A stretch of 64,000 nt of DNA, taken from NCBI GenBank assembly GCA_012103455.1, contig WLWT01000001.1, positions 4,347,288 to 4,411,287 on the forward strand. The letters run 5' to 3'. This document shows positions 53,838-62,004 of the stretch, one piece after another. This DNA comes from Gammaproteobacteria bacterium (lineage in GTDB: Bacteria; Pseudomonadota; Gammaproteobacteria; HK1). Position 1 is the stretch's first letter; the number at the start of each line of letters is the position of its first letter. The position numbers were made by a program, and so were the translations under genes. Below the pieces are notes generated by a model. It did no database searches, was not told the DNA's origin, and saw nothing but the letters and a program-made list of their open reading frames with translations.

Positions 53838-56003
53838 ATGGAATCGGTGCAGCGGGTCATTCAGCCATTGGCCGAACAGCAGGCGACGCGACTCGCTTTG
53901 GCGCTGCAACCAGCGTCAATGGATATCTGGGATAAAAAATACCGGCTAAAACGCAAAGACGGCAGTGCAGTCGATAGCACCGTCGATGACACCTATCGCC
54001 GGGTGGCGCAAGCCCTCGCCAATGTCGAGCGTGAACCCGCTCTGCGCGAGATGTGGTTCGAGCGCTTCTTGCACGCACTGCGCCATGGCGCTATTCCCGC
54101 CGGCCGCATCGTCTCCAACGCCGGTGCTCAGAGCCACAAACCGGCCACCTCGACCATCAACTGCACGGTGTCGGACACCATCCACGACTCGATGGACGAC
54201 ATCCTGGAAAAAGTGCACGAGGCAGGACTCACCCTGAAAGCAGGCTGCGGCATCGGCTACGAATTCTCGACCCTGCGCCCCAAGGGCGCGTACGTCACCG
54301 GTGCTGGCGCCTACACCTCCGGTCCGCTGTCGTTCATGGATATCTACGACAAGATGTGCTTCACCGTCTCCTCCGCCGGAGGCCGGCGCGGCGCGCAGAT
54401 GGGCACTTTCGACATCGGCCACCCGGATGTAATGGATTTCATCCGCGCCAAACGCGAGGATGGGCAGCTGCGCCAATTCAATCTGTCCTTACTCATTACC
54501 AATGAGTTCATGGAAGCGGTGCGCCGCGGCGGCGATTGGCAGTTGGCGTTTCCGCTCACGCCCGAAGAGATCAGCTCCGACGGCATCGATTTAGACGATC
54601 CGGCCACCGTGTTATGGCGCCACTGGCCGGTGCGCGAAAACTATGTGACCGGCGCCAACGGCCGCGTCGCCTGCAAAATCTACCGTACCTTACCGGCGCG
54701 CAGGATGTGGGACGCCATCATGTCCTCCACCTACGACTTCGCCGAGCCCGGTTTCATCCTGATCGATACGATCAATGAGATGAACAACAATTGGTTTTGC
54801 GAGAACGTGCGCGCCACTAACCCCTGTGGCGAACAGCCGCTGCCACCGTACGGGGCTTGTTTACTCGGCTCGATCAACCTCACCGGGTTCGTACTGGACC
54901 CGTTCACCGATGAGGCCCGGTTTGATTGGGACGAGTTTCGCGACATCATCGCCAGCTTTACCCGAATGCTCGATAACGTGGTGGAAATCAACGGCTTGCC
55001 GTTGCATCAGCAGCGCCAGGAAATCCTGCGCAAACGCCGCCATGGCATGGGTTTTTTAGGGTTAGGCTCGACTCTTAGCCTCATGGGGCTGCGTTACGGC
55101 TCACCGGCATCGCTGGCATTTACCGAACAAGTCGCCAAGGAGATGGCCCTCACCGGCTGGCGGGTAGGGCTGGCGCTGGCACGCGAGAAAGGGCCCGCTC
55201 CGATTATGGACGAAGACTTCACCGTCACCGAAGTCATGCTAAGCCAACGGCCCGAGATGGTAGCGCACGGCTATCGGGTGGGCGATCGGATCAAAGGCAA
55301 GGTATTGCACGCCCGCTACAGCCGTTATATGCAGCGTATAGCGCAAGAAGATCCGGTGCTGGTGAACGATCTGGCGCAAACCGGCTGCCGCTTCACCCAC
55401 CACACATCGATTGCACCGACCGGAACTATTGCTTTATCCCTCAGTAACAATGCCAGCAATGGCATAGAACCGAGCTTCGCCCATCACTATTCCAGGAACA
55501 TCATCCGCGAAGGCAAAAAAAGCAAAGAAAAAGTAGAGGTGTTCTCCTATGAGTTGCTCGCTTATAGGGCTTTGGTGGATACCGATGCCTCGCCCAAGAA
55601 CAACGGTCGGCGTCAACTACCCGATTATTTCGTCAGCTCCGAAGATATCAGCCCGCGTGAGCACGTCGATGTGCAAGCGGCGGCGCAGCACTGGATAGAT
55701 TCGTCGATTTCCAAAACCGCTAATGTACCTACCGACTTTCGGTACGAGGATTTCAAAAACATCTATCTCTATGCGTATGAACAAGGGCTGAAAGGTTGTA
55801 CCACCTTTAGGTTCAACCCGGAGAATTTTCAGGGTGTGCTGGTCAAGGACCAAGACCTGGAGCGCACGGTTTACACCTTTACATTAGCCGATGGCACCAC
55901 GATAGATGCCAAAGGCAATGAGGAGATTGAATACGACGGAGAACTGCACTCCGCGGCCAATCTCTACGACGCCCTCAAGGAGGGTTACTACGGCAAGTTC
56001 TGA
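53838..56003 (+). CDS. nrdJ: Class II (adenosylcobalamin-dependent) ribonucleotide reductase, catalytic part
   Basis: About 721 residues from the ATG at 53838, preceded by AAGGGGAAG. The ten-stranded reductase barrel is recognised by AGCGIGYEFSTLRPKGAYV, SSAGGRRGAQMGTFDIGHPD and the thiyl-radical cysteine in NPCGEQPLPPYGACLLGSIN; the redox cysteine is in STINCTVSDT. It reduces ribonucleotides with adenosylcobalamin, independent of oxygen. It matches the NrdJa half of split class II enzymes such as that of Pseudomonas aeruginosa. The regulator-box pair upstream suggests NrdR control. Confidence 0.93.
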   Translation: MESVQRVIQPLAEQQATRLALALQPASMDIWDKKYRLKRKDGSAVDSTVDDTYRRVAQALANVEREPALREMWFERFLHALRHGAIPAGRIVSNAGAQSHKPATSTINCTVSDTIHDSMDDILEKVHEAGLTLKAGCGIGYEFSTLRPKGAYVTGAGAYTSGPLSFMDIYDKMCFTVSSAGGRRGAQMGTFDIGHPDVMDFIRAKREDGQLRQFNLSLLITNEFMEAVRRGGDWQLAFPLTPEEISSDGIDLDDPATVLWRHWPVRENYVTGANGRVACKIYRTLPARRMWDAIMSSTYDFAEPGFILIDTINEMNNNWFCENVRATNPCGEQPLPPYGACLLGSINLTGFVLDPFTDEARFDWDEFRDIIASFTRMLDNVVEINGLPLHQQRQEILRKRRHGMGFLGLGSTLSLMGLRYGSPASLAFTEQVAKEMALTGWRVGLALAREKGPAPIMDEDFTVTEVMLSQRPEMVAHGYRVGDRIKGKVLHARYSRYMQRIAQEDPVLVNDLAQTGCRFTHHTSIAPTGTIALSLSNNASNGIEPSFAHHYSRNIIREGKKSKEKVEVFSYELLAYRALVDTDASPKNNGRRQLPDYFVSSEDISPREHVDVQAAAQHWIDSSISKTANVPTDFRYEDFKNIYLYAYEQGLKGCTTFRFNPENFQGVLVKDQDLERTVYTFTLADGTTIDAKGNEEIEYDGELHSAANLYDALKEGYYGKF

Positions 56004-56030
56004 CGGCAGCGCTGTTGGGAGCATAACCCC

Positions 56031-56747
56031 ATGACTATAAAAATAGAGCAGAAGATCGTCGAGCACCGTGTCAAAGTGCAAGACGGCGGCCTGGTGGAAA
56101 AACCGGTGGAAAACAATGTCATTCAGATGCATGAGAAGCTTGAACGGCCAGAAATGCTGTTCGGCTCTACATATAAGATAAAAACACCGTTATCCGATCA
56201 TGCACTGTATATCACGATAAACGACCTTGTATTGAACGAAGGCACAGAGCATGAACAACGCCGGCCTTTCGAAGTATTCATCAACTCCAAGAACATGGAG
56301 CACTTTCAGTGGATTGTGGCACTGACGCGAATCATCTCCGCGGTGTTCCGAAAAGGCGGTGATGTCACTTTCCTAGTGGAAGAATTGCGCTCGGTATTCG
56401 ATCCCGGCGGTGGTTATTTCAAACGGGGGGGCAAGTTCATGCCGTCGCTAGTGGCAGAAATCGGCGAAGTCATCGAATGCCACATGCGCATGATTGGGCT
56501 TATCAAGGATGACAGTTTGGATGAACATCAAAGAGCACATGTGGAGCAAAAACGCGCCGAATTAGCGCGCAGCGAGTTCGCGGCCGGAACCACGGGGAAT
56601 AGTGTCCAAAAATACAACGCGAAAGAAAACAGCGATGACGGCTACCCGCCCTCCGCCACGCTGTGCGACAAATGCCACACCCGCGCACAGGTGGTGATGG
56701 ATGGCTGTGTTACCTGTCTTAGCTGCGGCTATTCGAAGTGTGGATGA
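56031..56747 (+). CDS. nrdJb: Class II ribonucleotide reductase C-terminal subunit (NrdJb-like)
   Basis: 238 residues matching the separate C-terminal TSCPD-type subunit of split class II reductases. It carries SDHALYITINDLVLNEGTEH, then RPFEVFINSKNMEHFQWIVA, and ends in a cysteine cluster: LCDKCH, CVTCLSCGYSKCG. These cysteines would shuttle electrons from thioredoxin to the active site in NrdJa. It lies 27 bases downstream of nrdJ and is followed by a strong terminator. Confidence 0.9.
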   Translation: MTIKIEQKIVEHRVKVQDGGLVEKPVENNVIQMHEKLERPEMLFGSTYKIKTPLSDHALYITINDLVLNEGTEHEQRRPFEVFINSKNMEHFQWIVALTRIISAVFRKGGDVTFLVEELRSVFDPGGGYFKRGGKFMPSLVAEIGEVIECHMRMIGLIKDDSLDEHQRAHVEQKRAELARSEFAAGTTGNSVQKYNAKENSDDGYPPSATLCDKCHTRAQVVMDGCVTCLSCGYSKCG

Positions 56748-56838
56748 CAGATGAATTGATGACAGATGAATCAATGGGTCTGCACACGGTTTTACGTGGA
56801 GGCCGTGATGGGTGCCGAAATGGAGTTCGGCATTTACT

Positions 56839-56883
56839 CGCCGTTCAGGGGCGCAAGTTGCTGAACGGCGGGTTTCTTTTTTG
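56839..56883 (+). terminator. Rho-independent terminator after nrdJb
   Basis: Perfect 10-base arms cgccgttcag and ctgaacggcg around a 12-base loop are followed by ggtttctttttt. It ends the nrdJa-nrdJb transcript. Confidence 0.9.
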
Positions 56884-56923
56884 CTCAGGCCCTCTTTGAG
56901 TACACTCGAACAGTATGCCTAAA

Positions 56924-57050
56924 GGACACCTGCTAAAAATAGTCATTGTTTCGTGAGTGCAAGGAAGCACCGCGCGCGCAACCGCAGTGTATAGGCCATA
57001 CCTGAGGATTGGAGCACGGCGCTGACGCCGCAATCGCCGAACAGGTGTCC
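56924..57050 (+). mobile_element. MITE-like element, copy E
   Basis: Diverged 127-base copy; its ends are ggacacctg and caggtgtcc, still complementary to each other although changed from the other copies. The interior gcaaggaagcaccgcgcgcg ... gctgacgccgcaatcgcc is conserved. Confidence 0.8.
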
Positions 57051-57220
57051 CATTGCCTCTAGACGCGCTCGCCCGCGGCATCAGATACGCCGCGCCTCGC
57101 CCGACCGCCATGCCCGAGCGCTTCGTAGGCTGCGGGCGCGTTCACCGCGCCCACCCCGGCATGCCCGAAGGGCGCACCGTTCGTCTGCTCACCGGTATCT
57201 GCTAAGGATCGGGACGCTCT

Positions 57221-57403
57221 GTGGGCGGCTCTCGCAAGTGGCCGCTGATGGCGCTGGCCGGAGCTTTGGATGTACCCGTCTCAAGATTTTTTACCGGCTA
57301 CGAGCAGGGCGGAGACTGTTCGGTTGTGAGAGCAGGCCAGGGCGTTTTAGTGGAGCGACTCTCCAACGCCATCGAGCGCCGGGGACTGCCCTCGAGCCTG
57401 TAA
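57221..57403 (+). pseudogene. XRE-type regulator fragment
   Basis: A 60-residue ORF containing LMALAGALDVPVSRFFTGYE, the C-terminal end of an XRE helix-turn-helix domain as found in XRE-cupin regulators. The first helices and any cupin domain are missing. It runs directly into the truncated phoU in another frame. Bases 57051-57220 hold nothing recognisable. Confidence 0.5.
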
Positions 57404-57465
57404 CACCGACCGCGGCTCGCACTACTGGCACACGCCCGAGGCCGGGGGCAAGATCGACCGAGACC

Positions 57466-58098
57466 ATCAACGCACTCAAGGCGCTTCGCGATGAGGACAG
57501 TGAATTGGGCGAGCGCGTGGCCAGGGACGATTACAAGATCAACGAGTTGGAAGTGGGTATTGATGAAGAGTGCACCCGCATCATCGCCCTGCGCCAACCC
57601 GCGGCCGGTGATTTACGCATGGTAGTGGCGATCATCAAGACCATTACCGATCTGGAGCGCATCGGCGATGAGGCGGAGAAGATCGGGCGTATGGCGGTAC
57701 GGCTGGCGGGCACCAATTATTCCCGTTATCAGATGAATGGGGTGCAGCATCTAGGCAACCGGGTGGCCAGGATAGTGCATGATGCACTGGATGCATTTGC
57801 CCGGCTGAATGTGAACTCGGCTTTACGCGTGGTGCGCGAAGACGAAGGTGTAGATGCTGAATACGAAACCATCATGCGCACGCTGATCACTTATATGATG
57901 AAAGATCCCCGGCAAATAGCTCAGGCCATGGATATTATCTGGTGCGCGCGGGCGCTGGAGCGCATCGGCGATCACGCGAAGAATATCTATGAATACCTTA
58001 TCTATTTAGTGCTTGCCGGTGAACTGCTCTGCGCTTACCGAGACGCTAAGAGCAGCCGCGGTGCCGACAACCACAACAATAGACCTAAATCCTCTTAG
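57466..58098 (+). pseudogene. PhoU-like phosphate regulator, N-terminus missing
   Basis: The sequence from about 57466 reads INALKALRDEDSELGERVAR, DDYKINELEVGIDEECTRII and RIGDEAEKIGRMAVRL, typical PhoU. The second repeat (YMMKDPRQIAQAMDIIWCAR, LERIGDHAKNIYEYLIYL) is intact. The first 40 or so residues of PhoU are replaced by unrelated sequence continuous with the XRE-like fragment, and no good start with a Shine-Dalgarno sequence is evident. A protein of 286 residues could be made from the fused frame at 57238. No pst genes are adjacent. Confidence 0.7.
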
Positions 58099-58201
58099 AC
58101 CCATTTCTCACTCCCCCGAATCAACCAGTACAAAAGCTCGAAGTGACGCATGGCACAACGGCAGGCACGCTGCGTCGCTTTGTTCTTCCTGACAAACTGC
58201 G

Positions 58202-59239
58202 CTAGCAGCAGGCCTGAGCCGGAGCGTCTCGCGATCCATCAACCGGCGCCGAAACACCACATCCCTCGAAAATACCGAAGTGTTCCGCGAAGGTTCCAAA
58301 AAAGTCGAAATGGTCTATAAATCTAGTGTCGTGGAGCATTCGATAGGTGTTGCCACACACTAGAAATATGCGACCAGCCTCCATGACATGGTGATCATCA
58401 AGCGTGAAGCTGTGAGGGTGATCGGCAATGGTTCCGCGGTAACACACTGCCTGGCCATAGTCTTCACAGAAAGCCTCGATGCCGTCTAGCTTGAACAACC
58501 GATATGTAGCAGAAAAGAACCGCGTGCCTTTGGTCAGCTTCGAGAAGGGCGTGACATCGATTTCGCGATTGTCAATACACACCAATCGTGGATCCAAAAA
58601 TCCTTGTCGTTTCGCTAACTGAATAAAATCATTCCAATAAAGGGCCCCTCCCAAACACTCGCCGTACAGCGCCTTGTCGCGCCTCACTTCCTCCGGCAGG
58701 CGCCGGTCGGCGTAAACATCTGAGAAATAGAACTCACCACCAGGCTTGAGGACCCGCATCACCCCTCCCAACACTGCACCTTTATCAGTTGCCAGATTGA
58801 GGACACAATTCGAAACCACCACATCGAAGCTCTCTGCTTCGAGTCCGATCGAATCTAAATCTTCGAGGATACCCTCGACGAACATCACATTGTCGTAGCC
58901 GACCGAATCGGCATGGTGCTTTCGGTGGCGCCTCGCTATGTCTAGCTGCCCTTGGGTCATGTCGATACCGACCACGCAACCTTCAGCACCCACCAATTGA
59001 GACAAGACATAGACATCTCGACCCGCGCCGCAACCGAGGTCCAACACCGAGCAACCCTTCAGTAATGGAGGACAAATCAAACCGCAACCATAGTATCGCT
59101 CTAAAACTTCCGGGTGGACTGTTGCCAACAAAGGTTTTAACCACGTCGGCTGTGCCGAAGCGTCGCAACACGCCGCAGTTTTAAGGTCTTGGTTACTTTC
59201 CAAATTCTTGCCATAGTATTCTTTTACTACTTCGTGCAT
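58202..59239 (-). CDS. arsM: Arsenite S-adenosylmethionine methyltransferase (ArsM-like)
   Basis: 345 residues. Start MHEVVKEYYGKNLESNQDLK, with GGAG eight bases before the ATG. The SAM motif is VLDLGCGAGRD (65-75). The arsenic-binding cysteines of ArsM are matched: Cys24/25 in LKTAACC, Cys145 in VVSNCVLNL, Cys195 in LYGECLGGALYWNDF. A C-terminal Cys-Cys ends the protein. ArsM enzymes methylate trivalent arsenic. The gene sits 48 bases downstream of a radical-SAM gene resembling arsL; this pairing matches the arsinothricin (organoarsenical antibiotic) cluster of Burkholderia gladioli, where ArsM methylates the ArsL product. General arsenic detoxification is the alternative. Confidence 0.85.
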   Translation of the reverse strand: MHEVVKEYYGKNLESNQDLKTAACCDASAQPTWLKPLLATVHPEVLERYYGCGLICPPLLKGCSVLDLGCGAGRDVYVLSQLVGAEGCVVGIDMTQGQLDIARRHRKHHADSVGYDNVMFVEGILEDLDSIGLEAESFDVVVSNCVLNLATDKGAVLGGVMRVLKPGGEFYFSDVYADRRLPEEVRRDKALYGECLGGALYWNDFIQLAKRQGFLDPRLVCIDNREIDVTPFSKLTKGTRFFSATYRLFKLDGIEAFCEDYGQAVCYRGTIADHPHSFTLDDHHVMEAGRIFLVCGNTYRMLHDTRFIDHFDFFGTFAEHFGIFEGCGVSAPVDGSRDAPAQACC

Positions 59240-59287
59240 TCTAAAAACTCCTACACTGCTATCTTGTCATGCAAAGAGAATGCCTTT

Positions 59288-60541
59288 TCATCCTTTGATG
59301 CAGCACCTCTTTCTTTCGCCCGAACTATTCGGCGTCGCGATAGCGTTGTAATACTCATCTACTCTAGGGTCGGGGTGTACCCAATCGTAGTGGTATTCAT
59401 GCTCTATGAGCTCGATGCTCTGGATAAAGTCTGTCTTGAGTAGCGGAGATCCTTTGTAGAGCAACAGCCGCGTCTCCCGTTGCATCGGATCTAGGTACTC
59501 ATCCAAGGCGTTGGCTGAGATAAATTCGTCGAAAAGATCGAAGTCTTCACGAACGATGTAAGGAGAGAAATTTATGAATGTTGGTTTAATCGCAATGTCG
59601 TTTTCACGGAGCAACTTTATCGCAAGCTCAGATTGTTCGACGCTGACCTGCTTTGTCAAACTCTCAAGCACACTGCTCTTGGGGAACTCGAGCGCAGTTG
59701 TAATCTCCACACAACCGAGTGCCTTCAGCTTTGGAATAATGTCTTTCCTTCGAACGAGATTATCCACTCTCGCCGTGATATCGAATGGCAAACTTGGGAA
59801 GCGTTCGTGAAGCTCCTGCAAAATCGCAGTTCCATGGTTGCCGGTGCTAAACCAATCTGCATCAACAAACGTGATGTGCTGTGCTCCGAGCCGTACGCAT
59901 TGCTCTATATCTTCCATCACCACATCTACGGGGATTTTGACTACTCGCTGCAGATAGGCAGCGAACACAGAGCAATATCCACACTTGTGTGCACACCCCC
60001 TCGCCGTTTCCACGTTGCCGATTATGAGTCCGTCTTTGGTCTTACAGTAATTGGATAGAGGAGGCAAACTCGATCGATCCGGAGCTACAAACTTGGAACG
60101 TTTAAAAGTGTTTGGCGGCCGCGCTGCCTTACCATCCCAAACACCCGCGACGCTAGCGATGTCGCGGTCATCAGCGAGCGCTTGCACGACAGCACAAAGC
60201 GTTTCCTCGAATTCGCCTAGTACGACGTAGCTCTCGTCATCGAGAAAATAGTTTTGCGGATGGACTGTCGCATATTGGTTATAAAAAACAGCTGGCCCCT
60301 TGAACCCCTGCCCTCGCATGCGTCTCGCAATGTTGACACCCTCCGCAATCGAGCCAAACACGGGAATGGAAATGAAGAGGACGTCCACCCTCTCGCACTC
60401 CCCATAATCGATTGCTTGCCTGGTAGCATCGATTGCGGTGACATCCAGTATCGAGTCGTAGGCTTTGATGTGAGCGCTGGCTCCAGAGATTCCCAGCGGC
60501 TGAAAATCCACCTCATACGGGGATACCAATAGCGCCTCCAT
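59288..60541 (-). CDS. B12-binding-domain radical SAM enzyme, ArsL-like
   Basis: About 417 residues; the ATG at 60541 has GGAGGG four bases upstream. The N-terminal half resembles a cobalamin-binding-type Rossmann domain (DVLFISIPVFGSIAEGVNIA). The radical SAM cluster motif is RGCAHKCGYCS, with cysteines at about 183, 187 and 190 of this start (CxxxCxxC). The C-terminus reads RKRCCIKG. ArsL of arsinothricin synthesis is a non-canonical radical SAM enzyme that moves a 3-amino-3-carboxypropyl group from SAM to arsenite, and I recall a conserved C-terminal RCCLKC motif; this protein has RCCIKG, lacking the last cysteine. The pairing with an ArsM-like gene supports the call. Confidence 0.65.
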   Translation of the reverse strand: MEALLVSPYEVDFQPLGISGASAHIKAYDSILDVTAIDATRQAIDYGECERVDVLFISIPVFGSIAEGVNIARRMRGQGFKGPAVFYNQYATVHPQNYFLDDESYVVLGEFEETLCAVVQALADDRDIASVAGVWDGKAARPPNTFKRSKFVAPDRSSLPPLSNYCKTKDGLIIGNVETARGCAHKCGYCSVFAAYLQRVVKIPVDVVMEDIEQCVRLGAQHITFVDADWFSTGNHGTAILQELHERFPSLPFDITARVDNLVRRKDIIPKLKALGCVEITTALEFPKSSVLESLTKQVSVEQSELAIKLLRENDIAIKPTFINFSPYIVREDFDLFDEFISANALDEYLDPMQRETRLLLYKGSPLLKTDFIQSIELIEHEYHYDWVHPDPRVDEYYNAIATPNSSGERKRCCIKG

Positions 60542-60583
60542 AACACCCTCCAAACAAGACCCGTGGGAAAAGCGGTATAGTTT

Positions 60584-60624
60584 ATTTTAGGAACTAAAAT
60601 AATCAAAAGTGTTATTAGTGTCAA
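60584..60624 (-). promoter_or_regulatory. Promoter and candidate operator of the arsL-arsM pair
   Basis: On the minus strand TTGACA (complement of 60619-60624), a 17-base spacer and TATTTT (complement of 60596-60601) form a sigma-70-type promoter. A perfect 7-base-arm inverted repeat, attttag-gaa-ctaaaat (60584-60600), overlaps the -10 box, where a repressor would block transcription. No arsR gene is in view. Confidence 0.6.
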
Positions 60625-60768
60625 TATTAAAAATGTAAAATTTCACTGCTGTCCCACAAACCCATAGTTAAACGCAGCGTATAACCTATTGATTTCCATG
60701 AAAGATTGACTATGGCATTGCGTTTGAAATACGAAAATAGTTTTTCTAAAAATTTCAAAGAGTTACTA

Positions 60769-61870
60769 ATTCGGAAAAAAATTACCCGACATTAATTCAG
60801 AATATATCTGACATGCTTTTCATAGAAAAACCGTTTAATTATTTGCGTATTCTGTTGCAGTGAGTGCAACACCGAACGAGCCAAGGCCATCAGTTGCTCC
60901 TTTGTAGCCACCACTGTCCGCCCAATTCGTTGGCTTTTTACATGATGCCATACTAGCTCATCAGGATTGAGTTCCGGTGAATACGGCGGTAACAATACTA
61001 ACGTGAGCTTACCTTGGCTATTGCGGACAAATTCTTGCACTTTCTTGGCTCGATGAATGGGATGGCCATCAACAATCAAATAGACCGATCGCTTGGCGTT
61101 GTGCAACAAACGCCTTAGAAAGTCGATAAAAACGTCTGCGGTTACCCGTGATTCAGTTACCATGAAACGCAGGTGACCTTTCGGCGAAACGGCTGACAGC
61201 CTATTCACGCTAAAGCGCCGACCCGTTTTCGCTACAACTGGCGTATCACCCCGTACCCCCCAAGTGGTACCACGATGATAATCCGACCGGATCGTCGATT
61301 CGTCGCCAAAATAGACCCGCGCTCGGCGCCTTTTCGCTTCTCGTTGTACTTCAGGCCAAGTTTCTCTTAACCATACCTTAACCTGATCAGGGTTTTGCTC
61401 GTATGCCTTAAACCGAGGGCGCTGCGCACTCATCCCCAAACGAGACAGGATATTGCCCACCGAGCGCTCGCTGACCTCGATGCCAAATTTATCTTTCAGT
61501 AATATCTGAATCATCGAGCGTGTCCACAAGGCATCGTGAAAATCCAATTGCAACGGATTCGTTTTAACTAGTTCACGTAAGCGATCCGCACATTCATCGG
61601 GACACTTTCTTGGGCGACCCGTGATCTTGCCGGTGGACAGCGCCTGTTCACCACCTCGCTCATACCTGGATAAGCAATCGTCAATGCAAGAACGATGAAA
61701 TCCGAGGGCTTTAATTACTTTTTCAGGGCTTTCACCCGATAATACTTGCGCAACCGCGTGCCTGCGGATGGCTTCTCGCGCGGAATGGGGCAGTGAGCGA
61801 CCGTCTGTCTTTTTCATAGCATCACTATAACACATTTTATTAATTTGTGTCGGGTAATTTTTTGCCGAAG
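60769..61870 (-). mobile_element. Complete IS630-family insertion sequence
   Basis: A 1102-base element with imperfect inverted ends (attcggaaaaaaattac and cttcggcaaaaaattac outward) flanked by TA on both sides (60767-60768 and 61871-61872), as expected for IS630/Tc1-type insertion. It is inserted in the IS4-end MITE and looks intact. Confidence 0.88.
60792..61817 (-). CDS. IS630-family transposase
   Basis: About 341 residues from MKKTDGRSLPHSAREAIRRH; an in-frame start six codons earlier is possible. The N-terminal helix-turn-helix (EKVIKALGFHRSCIDDCLSR) is followed by the DDE core: FGDESTIRSDYHRG, LIVDGHPIHRAKKVQEF and LPPYSPELNPDELVWHHVK. The reading frame is intact and lies within intact ends, so the element may still be active. 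Confidence 0.93.
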   Translation of the reverse strand: MKKTDGRSLPHSAREAIRRHAVAQVLSGESPEKVIKALGFHRSCIDDCLSRYERGGEQALSTGKITGRPRKCPDECADRLRELVKTNPLQLDFHDALWTRSMIQILLKDKFGIEVSERSVGNILSRLGMSAQRPRFKAYEQNPDQVKVWLRETWPEVQREAKRRRARVYFGDESTIRSDYHRGTTWGVRGDTPVVAKTGRRFSVNRLSAVSPKGHLRFMVTESRVTADVFIDFLRRLLHNAKRSVYLIVDGHPIHRAKKVQEFVRNSQGKLTLVLLPPYSPELNPDELVWHHVKSQRIGRTVVATKEQLMALARSVLHSLQQNTQIIKRFFYEKHVRYILN

Positions 61871-62004
61871 TAGTAGTATGCTCTATGGGACAGCAGTGGT
61901 AAAATTTAATGATTTTTAAGTACTCACTAGTCGCCTAACGAAAGCGCGAGCGTCGCTTAATTCACTGGTTGAGAAGCAACAGCAGCCGGGCCGCGGCTCC
62001 GATT

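Larger units (their letters stand above)
60644..61898 (-). mobile_element. IS4-end MITE disrupted by an IS630 element
   Basis: Ends cactgctgtcccaca and tatgggacagcagtg are inverted repeats flanked by a perfect 9-base target duplication, gtaaaattt (60635-60643 and 61899-61907). The left end matches the end of the IS4-family element at 62902 (cactgctgtcccataaa). Without the inner IS630 the element would be about 151 bases and has no transposase, so it is a non-autonomous IS4 derivative. Confidence 0.85.

Noticed and set aside
56845..57111. An 88-residue minus-strand ORF near copy E
   Set aside because: It consists of MITE sequence and spacer read in a chance open frame and overlaps the nrdJb terminator.
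59288..59296. The TGA ending the ArsL-like gene (RCCIKG-TGA) as a selenocysteine codon restoring the motif
   Set aside because: The following residues (KGILFA, then a stop) show no conservation, no SECIS-like hairpin is evident, and the position does not align with the expected last cysteine.
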